Below are positions 1 to 7,196 of a stretch of DNA of 33,307 nt, piece by piece; position 1 is the first letter of the stretch, and every line of letters starts with the position of its first letter. This DNA is from Clostridia bacterium (GTDB taxonomy: Bacteria > Bacillota > Clostridia > Christensenellales > Aristaeellaceae). The notes beneath the pieces are model-generated. The model searched no databases, was not told the DNA's origin, and worked only from the letters and a program-made list of their open reading frames with translations. The position numbers and the translations under genes were made by a program. Where the stretch lies: assembly GCA_017460395.1 (NCBI GenBank), contig JAFUBA010000137.1, positions 1 through 33,307 on the forward strand, in the 5' to 3' direction.

Positions 1-145
1 AATTGAGAGCAAAATCAGTACGTGAATTTTACCTATAACCGGTGTCATATTTCCTAATTACAGCGGTTCAGTTTGTCCGATCCCTTTAGATTCTGTGCGG
101 ATTGGCAAGTATTATTAGTAAAAAACTTCTAAAAAATCACATCAT
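1..145. other. AT-rich non-coding segment abutting a truncated gene
   Basis: No convincing reading frame or RNA gene is seen here. The stretch is visibly richer in A and T than the coding DNA to its right. The permease reading frame from the right runs into it and stops at once after the ALYD motif, so homology to the permease family breaks at about position 141-148. It could be the end of an insertion sequence, a deletion scar or a chimeric contig edge. I see no transposase, target duplication or terminal inverted repeat I recognise, so its identity is open. Confidence 0.5.
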
Positions 146-746
146 AAAGCGCGGGATCCACGCTGGAGAGTGTGGCAAGATAGATGATGGTGCCCCAGCC
201 GGCTTCCTGCCAGATGCCGCTGGCCACATAGATGGTGCGGAAGGCGGCGGATTCAGTAAGGAAGTCGATCTGTGTGCCGGCGATCAGGTTGATCAGGCCG
301 CCGGAGGGAGAAAGGAAGATGCGCAGCATACCGCAGATAACCATGGTGGAGATGAAGTGCGGCGCATAGATGACGGTCTGCACGGTGCGCTTGAGCTTGG
401 CAAAGCGAAGCTGATTGAGCACAAGAGAGAGGATAATCGGCACCGGGAATCCCCACAGGAGACTGTAGAGACTCAGAAGCACAGTGTTCCAAAGCATTCT
501 GTCGAAGGTGGGCGCTCTGAAGAAGCGCTCAAACCACTTCCAGCCAGCCCATGGACTTCCTGAGATACCCAGGCCCGGGTTGTAGTTGCAGAAGGCGATC
601 TGAATGCCGTACATGGGGCCATACTTGTAGATGATGGTGATGACCACCGGGATCAGCAACAGGACGTACAGCTGCCAGCAGTCAGCCATGCGTCGGCCCA
701 GACTTTTCCGATAGACCTTCATCGCTGGTTTGGCTGCAGAAGTCAT
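129..746 (-). CDS. C-terminally truncated LplB-type sugar ABC transporter permease
   Basis: This is the N-terminal two thirds of a binding-protein-dependent permease of the LplB family, which imports oligosaccharides or polygalacturonate-type sugars with a YtcP-type partner. It is about 205 residues against roughly 300-320 for the family. Hydrophobic segments lie near residues 23-42, 75-100 and 110-135. The family motifs YAPHFIST and GIWQEAGWGTIIYLA are present. The frame stops after PALYD, where the cytoplasmic EAA loop that docks the ATPase should begin, so the product is almost certainly non-functional. I chose the ATG at 746 over that at 752 because it sits 7 bases from GGAGG, while the other almost touches it. 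Partner permease and binding protein genes are absent, so they lay beyond the break or were lost. A LacI-type operator sits between the promoter and this gene. Confidence 0.85.
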   Translation of the reverse strand: MTSAAKPAMKVYRKSLGRRMADCWQLYVLLLIPVVITIIYKYGPMYGIQIAFCNYNPGLGISGSPWAGWKWFERFFRAPTFDRMLWNTVLLSLYSLLWGFPVPIILSLVLNQLRFAKLKRTVQTVIYAPHFISTMVICGMLRIFLSPSGGLINLIAGTQIDFLTESAAFRTIYVASGIWQEAGWGTIIYLATLSSVDPALYDVIF

Positions 747-766
747 AAGCATTCCTCCTTTTTGAT

Positions 767-780
767 TATTTCATGAAATA
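767..780. repeat. 14-bp palindrome in the permease leader
   Basis: TATTTCATGAAATA is a perfect palindrome between operator O1 and the permease ribosome binding site. It lacks the central CG of the LacI-type sites nearby, so it may be a separate protein-binding site or chance in AT-rich DNA. Confidence 0.4.
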
Positions 781-785
781 TATCG

Positions 786-797
786 TGAAACGTTTCA
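786..797. promoter_or_regulatory. LacI-family operator O1 (TGAAACGTTTCA)
   Basis: A perfect 12-bp palindrome with the central CG typical of LacI/CcpA-type operators. It lies just downstream of the predicted transcription start of the truncated permease, a position where repressor would block transcription. The divergent LacI gene is the obvious candidate to bind it, though a CcpA-like protein could also recognise this core. Confidence 0.6.
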
Positions 798-810
798 TGA
801 AGATGTATTC

Positions 811-839
811 ATGTTACCACGCTACCTAGGGGATGTCAA
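811..839 (-). promoter_or_regulatory. Promoter for the truncated permease gene
   Basis: On the minus strand there is a perfect -35 box TTGACA (834-839) and a -10 box TAACAT (811-816) with an exact 17-base spacer. Transcription would start near 804, placing operator O1 at about +8 to +19. Confidence 0.6.
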
Positions 840-937
840 CCGCAATTTTGACGGTTTGAGAAAGAAATTTTTCCGAGAGTGACATTCGTTGGACGGAAAG
901 AACAAATAAGATGGCTTCGTAGATGCATAAATCAGAG

Positions 938-949
938 TGAAACGATTCA
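938..949. promoter_or_regulatory. LacI-family operator O2 (TGAAACGATTCA)
   Basis: This differs from the perfect site at 786-797 at one position. It lies between the two divergent promoters, upstream of the regulator's own -35 box, and could allow looping between sites. Confidence 0.45.
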
Positions 950-979
950 GGAACAACTACATGATTTGATCAATATCTC

Positions 980-1008
980 TTTACATGATCACTGGCCAAT
1001 GGTACAAT
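980..1008 (+). promoter_or_regulatory. Promoter for the LacI regulator and fructokinase genes
   Basis: TTTACA (980-985) and TACAAT (1003-1008) are separated by exactly 17 bases, each one base from consensus. Transcription would start near 1015 and give a leader of about 160 nt before the GTG start at 1178. Confidence 0.6.
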
Positions 1009-1036
1009 CCGATTGCAGATAACCACTCATATTTCA

Positions 1037-1048
1037 GGGAACGTTTCA
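1037..1048. promoter_or_regulatory. LacI-family operator O3 (GGGAACGTTTCA)
   Basis: It matches the perfect site at 786-797 at 10 of 12 positions and keeps the central ACGTTTCA half. It lies about 20-30 bases downstream of the predicted start of the lacI transcript, a location suited to autorepression. Confidence 0.4.
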
Positions 1049-1177
1049 GAGCGTAATTGGCGCTGTTTCATGAGCATGAGCTGTATCCAATCAATATATG
1101 AAAGCATTTATCGCGCAGACACGAAGCGATTCAATGAACATGAATGAAGCAGATCTTGCAGGAAGGAGCCTGATGCT

Positions 1178-2179
1178 GTGGCAAAGGAGAAAAATGCGCC
1201 GACCATGTCTGATGTGGCGCGGGAGGCGGGTGTGGCCCTCGGTACCGTCTCGCGGGTGGTCAACGGGCAGACGGTGGGCGACGAGTTCAGAAAAAAGGTA
1301 GAGGATGCGATCGCGCGTCTGGGTTATCAGTACAATAACAGCGGACGTTCCCTCAGGACCGGAAGCACAAACACGATCGCCCTGATCATCCCCAACACCA
1401 TCCATCCTTATTTTGCCCTGCTCACGCACCACGTGAACATGGCCCTGGAGAAGCGGAACTACCGGATGCTTCTGTGCTTTACGGAGTATGACAACGACAG
1501 GGAAACTGAATTCATTCAGATGGCGAAACAGAACCAGGTGGATGGGATCATCGCCCTGACCTACAATCCCAACCTTCGTATTCCGGATGGCATTCCGTTT
1601 GTGACCATCGACCGCTTCTTTTCTACCTCCGTGCCGTGTATTGCGGCGGATAATTTCGGGGGCGGATGGCTGGCTGCCCACAAGCTGCAGGAATTCGGCT
1701 GCAGGAACCTGGCCTTCATCCGGACCGGTTCAACCCTCACCAATGAGCCCAGCAAGCGAAAAGACGGGTTCATCAGCGCCTGTGTGGACATGAATCTTCC
1801 CTTTGAGACGATGATTCTTGAGGACGGGCAGCCCTTTGAGCAGATTGAGACATTTCTGGACAGCCACATTCAGGATGGAAAGCTGTCCTTTGACGGACTG
1901 TTCATCGGGACAGACTATCTGGCCTGGCAGGTGATCCAGGCGCTCAGGAAAAAGAAGATCCGGGTGCCGGAGGATGTGCAGGTGATCGGTTTTGACGGAC
2001 TGCGCATGCTTGGGAACCTCGGCCGGGTGGTGTCCACGATCGTGCAGCCGGTGGAGGAGATCGCGGAGACCTGCGTGAGTACTGTGCTCTCGCACCATCT
2101 GTCCAACGTCCCGTCCCTCATCTGCCTGCCGGTCAAATATGAATTTGGCGGCACCACAAGGGAAGGTAACGTGCAGTAA
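1178..2179 (+). CDS. LacI-family transcriptional repressor
   Basis: A 333-residue regulator of the usual LacI/GalR length. Residues about 8-30 form the helix-turn-helix (MSDVAREAGVALGTVSRVVN), followed by a hinge with SLRTG and a periplasmic-binding-protein-like sugar domain beginning TNTIALIIPN near residue 64. The start is GTG, chosen because AGGAG at 1164-1168 lies nine bases upstream. It is divergent from the truncated importer permease and is followed after 30 bases by a fructokinase gene that it probably co-transcribes. Three operator-like palindromes in the divergent gap suggest it controls both directions, including itself. The inducing sugar cannot be read from the sequence; fructose or a fructoside is a reasonable guess from the kinase. 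Confidence 0.93.
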   Translation: MAKEKNAPTMSDVAREAGVALGTVSRVVNGQTVGDEFRKKVEDAIARLGYQYNNSGRSLRTGSTNTIALIIPNTIHPYFALLTHHVNMALEKRNYRMLLCFTEYDNDRETEFIQMAKQNQVDGIIALTYNPNLRIPDGIPFVTIDRFFSTSVPCIAADNFGGGWLAAHKLQEFGCRNLAFIRTGSTLTNEPSKRKDGFISACVDMNLPFETMILEDGQPFEQIETFLDSHIQDGKLSFDGLFIGTDYLAWQVIQALRKKKIRVPEDVQVIGFDGLRMLGNLGRVVSTIVQPVEEIAETCVSTVLSHHLSNVPSLICLPVKYEFGGTTREGNVQ

Positions 2180-2209
2180 GACACGGAGAAATATGGAGGA
2201 GGAATCACC

Positions 2210-3160
2210 TTGTTTGATGTTGTGGCTCTTGGTGAACTGCTGATTGATTTTGCACCCCGGTCTGTGAATGACCAGGGCTATCCGACCTTGGCCGCCAACC
2301 CTGGCGGTGCACCCGGCAACTTTCTTGCGGCCCTGAACAAGTACGGGTGCTCGACTGCCATGATCGGGAAGGTCGGGGATGACATGTTCGGACGCCTCCT
2401 GGTGAAGACATTGAAGGAGGCGGGTATTGATGTGCAAGGTGTCAGGGTGGATCCTGATGTGTTCACCACCCTTGCGTTCGTCTCCCTCGATGAGAGTGGC
2501 AACCGGGATTTCAGCTTTGCGAGAAAACCCGGGGCGGATACATGTCTCAGGGAAGACGAGGTAGACGAAACCTTGATTGCAGACAGCCGTGTCTTCCACT
2601 TTGGTACTCTGTCTCTGACAGATGAGCCCGTAGCCTCGGCGACGAAGCGTGCCATCCGGACGGCCAGGGACAAAGGCATCCTGATCAGCCTTGACCCGAA
2701 CCTGCGCAAGCCCCTCTGGAAAAGGGAAGAGGACGCGAAAGCTGCCATCGAGTGGAGCCTCAGGCAGGCGGACATTGTGAAAATCAGCGATGAGGAGATC
2801 GAGTATCTGTGGGGCCTGACGCCCGAGCAGGGCGCGACGCGGCTCCTTCGCGACTACGGTGTCTCCCTGGTCTATGCGACCCTCGGACCGAAGGGCTGCT
2901 ATGCCGCCACAGAGAACGTGCAGGTGACGGTCGAGAGCCCGAAGGGCATTCATGTGGTGGATACCACAGGTGCCGGGGACATCTTTGGCGGAAGCGCCAT
3001 GAGCAGATTTCTGCATCTCGGGAAGAAGCCGCAGGAGCTCAGTGAGGCGGAGGTACAGGACATCGTACGCTTTGCCTGCACGGCGGCGAGCCTTTCCACC
3101 CAGAAGCACGGCGGCATCACCAGTGTCCCGGATCTGAAGGATGTGGAGGCCTTTCTGTAA
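2210..3160 (+). CDS. scrK: Fructokinase, PfkB family
   Basis: A cytoplasmic ATP-dependent sugar kinase of 316 residues, closest in character to ScrK-type fructokinases that make fructose-6-phosphate. Seen in the sequence are the start GELLIDFAP, the first PfkB signature at about 32-56 (GGAPGNFLAALNKYG then IGKVGDD), the substrate-lid stretch RKPGAD at 105-110, and the second signature DTTGAGDIFGG at 251-261 with the catalytic base Asp257. The start is TTG, supported by GGAGGAGG at 2195-2202 and the lack of a better ATG. It lies 30 bases after the LacI regulator gene and ends at a strong hairpin. A related 2-keto-3-deoxygluconate or ribokinase specificity is less likely but not excluded. Confidence 0.88.
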   Translation: MFDVVALGELLIDFAPRSVNDQGYPTLAANPGGAPGNFLAALNKYGCSTAMIGKVGDDMFGRLLVKTLKEAGIDVQGVRVDPDVFTTLAFVSLDESGNRDFSFARKPGADTCLREDEVDETLIADSRVFHFGTLSLTDEPVASATKRAIRTARDKGILISLDPNLRKPLWKREEDAKAAIEWSLRQADIVKISDEEIEYLWGLTPEQGATRLLRDYGVSLVYATLGPKGCYAATENVQVTVESPKGIHVVDTTGAGDIFGGSAMSRFLHLGKKPQELSEAEVQDIVRFACTAASLSTQKHGGITSVPDLKDVEAFL

Positions 3161-3166
3161 ATCAAA

Positions 3167-3202
3167 AAAAGCTCCGGAATGCGAAAACATTCCGGAGCTT
3201 TT
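3167..3202. terminator. Bidirectional terminator between fructokinase and GNAT genes
   Basis: A perfect 14-bp stem (arms 3167-3180 and 3189-3202) starts with AAAA and ends with TTTT, so it can act as an intrinsic terminator for both converging transcripts. Confidence 0.85.
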
Positions 3203-3210
3203 CGAAACAG

Positions 3211-4005
3211 TCACTCGGGGTCCTGCATCAACAGCTGCTCTTTGTTGAAATCCTGGACAACGGAGACGGGCTTGACGGTGAGCTCCACCCAGGAAGGCAG
3301 GAACCCACTGCGGATGGCGTTTCGGACAGAGGGAATATTGGACCAGGCAGAGCAGTAAAAGGGAACCTTGCCGCGGTTCAGGATTTCCCTGGCCAGTCGG
3401 GCCGTGAGCGAGGAGGCGATCCCAAGGTGGCGATATGCGGGCAGTACGTCGATGCCGATCTGCCACATCTCCTCGCAGTCCCGGGAGCATGCAGCGAGGC
3501 CCACCAGATGTCCATCCTCATAGGCGCCGACGCCAAGCACGTCCAGCTCCTTTCGATCCTCGCACAGGGCATTGCTCCACTCGGGAAGGTAGAGACTTTG
3601 AAAGTCTTCCTGGTACAGGAGCCTTGCTTCCACAGGGCAGGTGAGGGAGGGGATGCCGGCAGGCGAGGGAAGGTAATATTCTGCCATGAAACAGGTGGTG
3701 TATCCCTTTTTCTCAAGTTTTTGGTTCAGGGCATAGAGCGACGGTGTCTCAAAACAGTGGTAGAAATCCTCCCGTTGAATATAGGCGGATATCTCTTCCT
3801 GAACATCCGGCGCGACGCCTGCCACGATATTGTGTCCGTAGGAGACAAGATGTGCGGTCATCGGCTCTTTCAGGTACCGACGGGCACCTGGTCCCATAAG
3901 GAAGGGGACAAGCACGGGATGATCTGCAAGAAAATCGTCTGCACTGCAGCCCATGTCTTCTGCGGACTGCTGCATGGCGGTCTGAAGAATATCATGATGC
4001 GTCAT
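3211..4005 (-). CDS. GNAT-family N-acetyltransferase
   Basis: A protein of about 264 residues whose C-terminal half is a GNAT acetyltransferase fold: GVGAYEDGHLVGLAACS, then the acetyl-CoA-binding region IGIDVLPAYRHLGIASSLTARLA, then CSAWSNIPSVRNAIRSGF. The N-terminal ~130 residues are less typical, so the substrate is unknown. The frame is open to a TTG at 4044, but the ATG at 4005 is preferred because AGGA lies about seven bases before it. A 16-codon frame starting at 4053 has its own good ribosome binding site and ends overlapping this ATG (ATGA), so translational coupling is possible. The gene is divergent from the secreted MBL gene and converges on the fructokinase gene. Confidence 0.8.
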   Translation of the reverse strand: MTHHDILQTAMQQSAEDMGCSADDFLADHPVLVPFLMGPGARRYLKEPMTAHLVSYGHNIVAGVAPDVQEEISAYIQREDFYHCFETPSLYALNQKLEKKGYTTCFMAEYYLPSPAGIPSLTCPVEARLLYQEDFQSLYLPEWSNALCEDRKELDVLGVGAYEDGHLVGLAACSRDCEEMWQIGIDVLPAYRHLGIASSLTARLAREILNRGKVPFYCSAWSNIPSVRNAIRSGFLPSWVELTVKPVSVVQDFNKEQLLMQDPE

Positions 4006-4089
4006 TCTCGAGTCCTGCTTTCTGGATGAAATTTGTTCTTCCAATAAATCATGGTAGCCTCTCCTGCTATCCTGCGCAAGGACCGCTGA

Positions 4090-4118
4090 TTGACAAACGC
4101 CGGCATGCTTTCTAAGAT
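4090..4118 (+). promoter_or_regulatory. Promoter of the MBL-GH125 gene pair
   Basis: TTGACA (4090-4095, perfect) and TAAGAT (4113-4118) are separated by 17 bases. The start of transcription near 4125 leaves about 35 nt before the ATG at 4159. This argues against the longer frame that begins with TTG inside the -35 box. Confidence 0.65.
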
Positions 4119-4158
4119 CCTATCTATCACAGGAGCCGAGAACGGCTGGAGGTTTTGT

Positions 4159-5061
4159 ATGAACAGGGGATGGCGTTTTCTCTCGATACTTACAGTCCTG
4201 GTACTTTTGCTCTGCGCATCTTTTCCTGCACGCTCTGAGGGCCGGGTCATCAACGAACTGAACATGAAGAGCGGGGAGGAGCATTATACCTTCCCGGAGG
4301 ATGCTGAGCTGCTGGAAATCTATCTGCCCTCGATCCTGGGGTCTGACTGTGCGATCCTTCGCATGGGCGATGAGACCATGATGATCGATGCTTCCTACGA
4401 TTCGCACTGCCGCCTGGGCGTGGTGCCGGCACTGGAAGCACTGGGGCTCAGTCACATTCAGAATGCCTTTGTCTCCCACCCTCACGATGACCACATGAAG
4501 GGCTTCTGGAACCTGGTGGATATGGGCTATACCTTTGATCGGCTGTCCATCAGCTTCTCGGAGAACTGGAACTGGTTTTCTGCCAATACTGTCCGGGCGA
4601 TGAAGAGCATTGGTGCCGAGATTGTCATGATGGAGGATGGGGAAGAGTTTGACTTTGGCAAGGCCCATGTCCGCTTCCTGAAGCGGCAGCGAAGCGATTT
4701 TACCGAGAATAACCTCAGCGGCATGCTGCACATCACCTATGGCAACTGCACCTACTTCTCCCCGGGGGATATTGAGAACCGGGCTCAGGAGGTCCTGATG
4801 CAGACCCTGCCGGACTGGAGCCTTCAGTCCGATATCCTCAAGTACCCGCACCATGGCTATGCACCCATCAATGCGGATCTCCTGGAAATCCTGGATCCCG
4901 AGCTTGTGATCATCAACGGACAGATGAGCGGAACCCAGGATTCCATCGCACAGATGAACCGCAGGAACATCCCGTGGACGAGGCAGTACCCGGAGGCTAT
5001 CGAGATGCTGACCGACGGAAATGTCTGGGTTGTGCGGCACCCTGCCTGGGGCTCAAGGTGA
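4159..5061 (+). CDS. Secreted ComEC-like metallo-beta-lactamase-fold protein
   Basis: A 300-residue protein with an N-terminal signal peptide (basic MNRGWR, hydrophobic stretch about 8-20, probable cleavage around 25-28) followed by an MBL-fold domain. The metal site HPHDDH is at 107-112, with further ligand candidates Asp204 in SPGD and His231/232 in KYPHHG. The PGD and HHG motifs and the short domain resemble the C-terminal domain of ComEC and its stand-alone extracellular relatives, some of which are proposed nucleases or phosphodiesterases. The ATG at 4159 was chosen because it has TGGAGG upstream and follows the promoter; the frame extends back to 4090 but that overlaps the -35 box. It is probably co-transcribed with the GH125 gene 40 bases downstream. 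The substrate is not known. Confidence 0.85.
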   Translation: MNRGWRFLSILTVLVLLLCASFPARSEGRVINELNMKSGEEHYTFPEDAELLEIYLPSILGSDCAILRMGDETMMIDASYDSHCRLGVVPALEALGLSHIQNAFVSHPHDDHMKGFWNLVDMGYTFDRLSISFSENWNWFSANTVRAMKSIGAEIVMMEDGEEFDFGKAHVRFLKRQRSDFTENNLSGMLHITYGNCTYFSPGDIENRAQEVLMQTLPDWSLQSDILKYPHHGYAPINADLLEILDPELVIINGQMSGTQDSIAQMNRRNIPWTRQYPEAIEMLTDGNVWVVRHPAWGSR

Positions 5062-5101
5062 AACTGATGGATAATGGCGCTGAAGTACCTGGAGGAAAAA
5101 G

Positions 5102-6421
5102 ATGGCACAGACTGTGAACGAAAGCATGCATCTGGAGGCAAATGACTGGCTGCAGGAGGCAACGCAGCCGGTCTGTGACAGGCTCACACGGCTTGGAAGA
5201 ATCAGGCTCGCATCCATGTACCGCAAGTGCTTCCGAAGCACCTGGGATACGACCCTGCAGTGGTCAGATGATTCCGTCTTCCTGATCACCGGCGACATCC
5301 CTGCCATGTGGCTTCGGGATTCATCCGCGCAGGTCTATCACTATGTCCCGCATGCAGCGAAATATCCCGAGGTCAGCAGGACGATTCTGGGCCTTCTTCG
5401 GCGGCACTGTCAGTACATTGTGCTGGACCCGTACACCAACGCCTTCAACCGGGAAGGGAATGGGCGGCATGGGTACCAGGACAGGACCAGCTGGAGCGAG
5501 GAGCAGGAAAAGTGGATCTGGGAGCGCAAGTATGAGATCGACTCCCTCTGTTATCCCATTCGCCTGGCGCATGCCTTCTGGAAGGCGACGGGGGATACCA
5601 CATGGATGGATGACCTGTTCATGAGGGCGGTTCAGACGATTCTTTTCACCTGGGAGACCGAGCAGCACCACGGGACACGGTCGCCCTACTATTTTGAACG
5701 TTCGGACTGCCCGCCCTCAGATACCCTCCCTCGGGAGGGTAAAGGACAGATCGTGGGGGACACCGGCATGACCTGGAGCGGCTTTCGTCCGAGTGATGAT
5801 GCGTGCCAATACGGGTACCTGATCCCCTCCAACTTCTTTGCGGTGAAGAGCCTTGAGCAGATGGAGGAAATGATCCATGTACTTGCACCTGATGAAGCAC
5901 TGGAAAAGAGGATCCGAGTGCTCAGGGAAGAGATTCTCTCGGGCATCGAAAAATATGCGACCGTGGAAACTGCGGACTTTGGCCGGGTGTATGCCTATGA
6001 AGTGGATGGCCTTGGAAAATTCAATCTCATGGACGATGCCAATGTGCCGAGCCTCCTGAGTCTCCCGTATCTTGGGTGCGTAGATGCAAAGGATGAAACG
6101 TACCGGAACACACGTCGCATGGTGCTGAGCAGAAAGAATCCCTACTATTATGAGGGCACTGCGGCCCGGGGTATCGGCAGCCCGCATACGCCGAAGGACC
6201 ATGTATGGCCCATCTCCCTGTGCATCCAGGGTCTGACGAGCGAGGATCCGGAGGAAATCCGGGCACTGCTGGACATGCTGGAGCATCTGGATGCCGGCAC
6301 CGGACTCATGCACGAGGGCGTGCATGTGGATGACCCCGCACGCTATACCAGGGACTGGTTCGCCTGGGCCAATTCGATCTTCAGCGAGTTTGTGGAAAAG
6401 GCAGTCGGCTACCTTCACTGA
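5102..6421 (+). CDS. GH125 exo-alpha-1,6-mannosidase (metal-independent)
   Basis: A 439-residue protein matching glycoside hydrolase family 125 in length and motifs. Family signatures are GDIPAMWLRDSSAQV at 64-78, NAFNREGNGRHG at 113-124, WERKYEIDSLCYPI at 140-153, GMTWSGFRPSDDACQYGYL at 222-240 and the C-terminal MHEGVHVDD at 403-411. Asp220 and Glu405 are the likely inverting acid/base pair by analogy with characterised members; that placement is inference. The family releases mannose from non-reducing alpha-1,6-mannosides such as N-glycan cores or yeast mannan. No signal peptide is seen, so it should act in the cytoplasm on imported oligosaccharides. GGAGG at 5091-5095 fixes the ATG. No mannoside importer lies beside it; the nearest is the broken permease at the left edge. 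Confidence 0.92.
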   Translation: MAQTVNESMHLEANDWLQEATQPVCDRLTRLGRIRLASMYRKCFRSTWDTTLQWSDDSVFLITGDIPAMWLRDSSAQVYHYVPHAAKYPEVSRTILGLLRRHCQYIVLDPYTNAFNREGNGRHGYQDRTSWSEEQEKWIWERKYEIDSLCYPIRLAHAFWKATGDTTWMDDLFMRAVQTILFTWETEQHHGTRSPYYFERSDCPPSDTLPREGKGQIVGDTGMTWSGFRPSDDACQYGYLIPSNFFAVKSLEQMEEMIHVLAPDEALEKRIRVLREEILSGIEKYATVETADFGRVYAYEVDGLGKFNLMDDANVPSLLSLPYLGCVDAKDETYRNTRRMVLSRKNPYYYEGTAARGIGSPHTPKDHVWPISLCIQGLTSEDPEEIRALLDMLEHLDAGTGLMHEGVHVDDPARYTRDWFAWANSIFSEFVEKAVGYLH

Positions 6422-6434
6422 AATGCACACAGAA

Positions 6435-6465
6435 AACGCGCCATCCGTCATGCGGATGGCGCGTT
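6435..6465. terminator. Terminator between GH125 and membrane protein genes
   Basis: A perfect 13-bp GC-rich stem (6435-6447 with 6453-6465) with a five-base loop. Read on the minus strand it runs directly into TTTTCTGTG, so it fits best as terminator of the minus-strand gene while also stopping the GH125 transcript. Confidence 0.75.
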
Positions 6466-6483
6466 GTGTTATGGAAAAAAGTT

Positions 6484-6897
6484 TCAGGGAAACAGGATGG
6501 ACAGACCCACAAAAATAACCCCGCAGAGGACATCTGAAAACAGGAGACAGAGGTGCCGCTCGTCGTCCGACAGTTCTCCGTAGCGCTCAGGCTTTTCATC
6601 GATGTAGTCGATCAGATCGCCGGTGGACGGGCGCTTTGGGCGGTCCAGCACGTGCCGCATCTGTTCAAGCCGTGGAAGCTTCATGCCGTCCAGCTGCAGG
6701 AAGCTGAGCCATGCACCGAGAAAGAGAAGCGCCGCGGCGAGGAGAAAGAGCCAGGAGCGAAGCGCCCTGTCTGTCAGAAGAAAGGCAATGTGTGACACGA
6801 GAAGGGAGAGAAACAGTCCCCACATGATGCGGGTGAAGCTCATATAGATAAGGGGCCTCACAAGAAAGGTGTCCCAGAGCTCGCGGAATTTCTTCAT
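6484..6897 (-). CDS. Small membrane protein of unknown function
   Basis: A 137-residue protein with three predicted membrane helices: about 16-42 (after RPLIYMSFTRIMWG), 46-68 (RSWLFLLAAALLFLGAW) and 114-136 at the C-terminus (CLLFSDVLCGVIFVGLSILF). The loop between helices two and three is charged, with GDLIDYIDEKPERYGELSDDERH. I do not recognise a family. The ATG at 6897 has GGGGAGG six bases upstream; the frame is open further up but without a ribosome binding site. It is a single-gene unit with its own promoter and terminator, divergent from the peptide-importer operon. Confidence 0.75.
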   Translation of the reverse strand: MKKFRELWDTFLVRPLIYMSFTRIMWGLFLSLLVSHIAFLLTDRALRSWLFLLAAALLFLGAWLSFLQLDGMKLPRLEQMRHVLDRPKRPSTGDLIDYIDEKPERYGELSDDERHLCLLFSDVLCGVIFVGLSILFP

Positions 6898-6919
6898 GCC
6901 ATGCCTCCCCAATTCCATC

Positions 6920-6940
6920 AGGACAATGTCCTGTACAGGA
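6920..6940. promoter_or_regulatory. Two overlapping palindromes in the membrane protein gene leader
   Basis: AGGACA-A-TGTCCT at 6920-6932 and the perfect palindrome TCCTGTACAGGA at 6929-6940 share four bases. They lie just below the -10 box of the minus-strand promoter, around its predicted start site, where a repressor would block it or where alternative RNA hairpins could form. Confidence 0.4.
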
Positions 6941-6943
6941 TGG

Positions 6944-6972
6944 ATTCTATGACGCAGAAGGCAGTTTTGCAA
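6944..6972 (-). promoter_or_regulatory. Promoter of the small membrane protein gene
   Basis: On the minus strand, TTGCAA (6967-6972) and TAGAAT (6944-6949) are 17 bases apart. The -10 box is one base off consensus; the -35 box is weaker. Confidence 0.45.
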
Positions 6973-6993
6973 GTTCAAATGAAAAAAATGCAT

Positions 6994-7167
6994 TTTCTGA
7001 ATACCTCACAAAACTGGATACATTGCAGATAGAAACCTCCCTTAGAATTATCCGGATACCAGGAAAACAAGGAAATTCGCGGGGAGGTGAGAACACACGT
7101 GGAAAAACAATTCAACTGTATACATTGTACTTTCTGTGTCTTTCGGGGGTATAAAAATGCATATGTA
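6994..7167. other. Non-coding part of the divergent gap before the peptide importer
   Basis: The 426-bp gap 6898-7323 carries the two promoters listed separately. In this central AT-rich part I see only a 10-bp palindrome, TATCCGGATA at 7049-7058, and a separated inverted repeat, ACCTCCC at 7035-7041 with GGGAGGT at 7082-7088. No gene or riboswitch is recognised. Confidence 0.4.
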
Positions 7168-7196
7168 TTGACAGAATGATGCAATTTCTGTATGCT
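7168..7196 (+). promoter_or_regulatory. Promoter of the peptide-importer operon
   Basis: TTGACA (7168-7173, perfect) and TATGCT (7191-7196) are 17 bases apart. Transcription would start near 7203, leaving a leader of about 120 nt. That leader has a small GGCGA/TCGCC hairpin at 7259-7273 and the ribosome binding site AGGAGG at 7310-7315. Confidence 0.6.

Noticed and set aside
767-797. Operator palindromes as a CcpA catabolite-response site
   Set aside because: Possible, since the core is similar, but the three related sites beside a LacI gene fit local control better; kept as an alternative only.
3167-3202. Strong inverted repeats as insertion sequence ends or a CRISPR repeat
   Set aside because: The hairpins at 3167, 6435, 9251, 13489, 17550 and 19512 all lie right after stop codons, have different sequences and enclose only short loops.
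1730-3490. A 586-codon minus-strand frame across lacI, fructokinase and part of the GNAT gene
   Set aside because: It overlaps three genes with clear family motifs and crosses a strong terminator; its own translation shows no recognisable domain.
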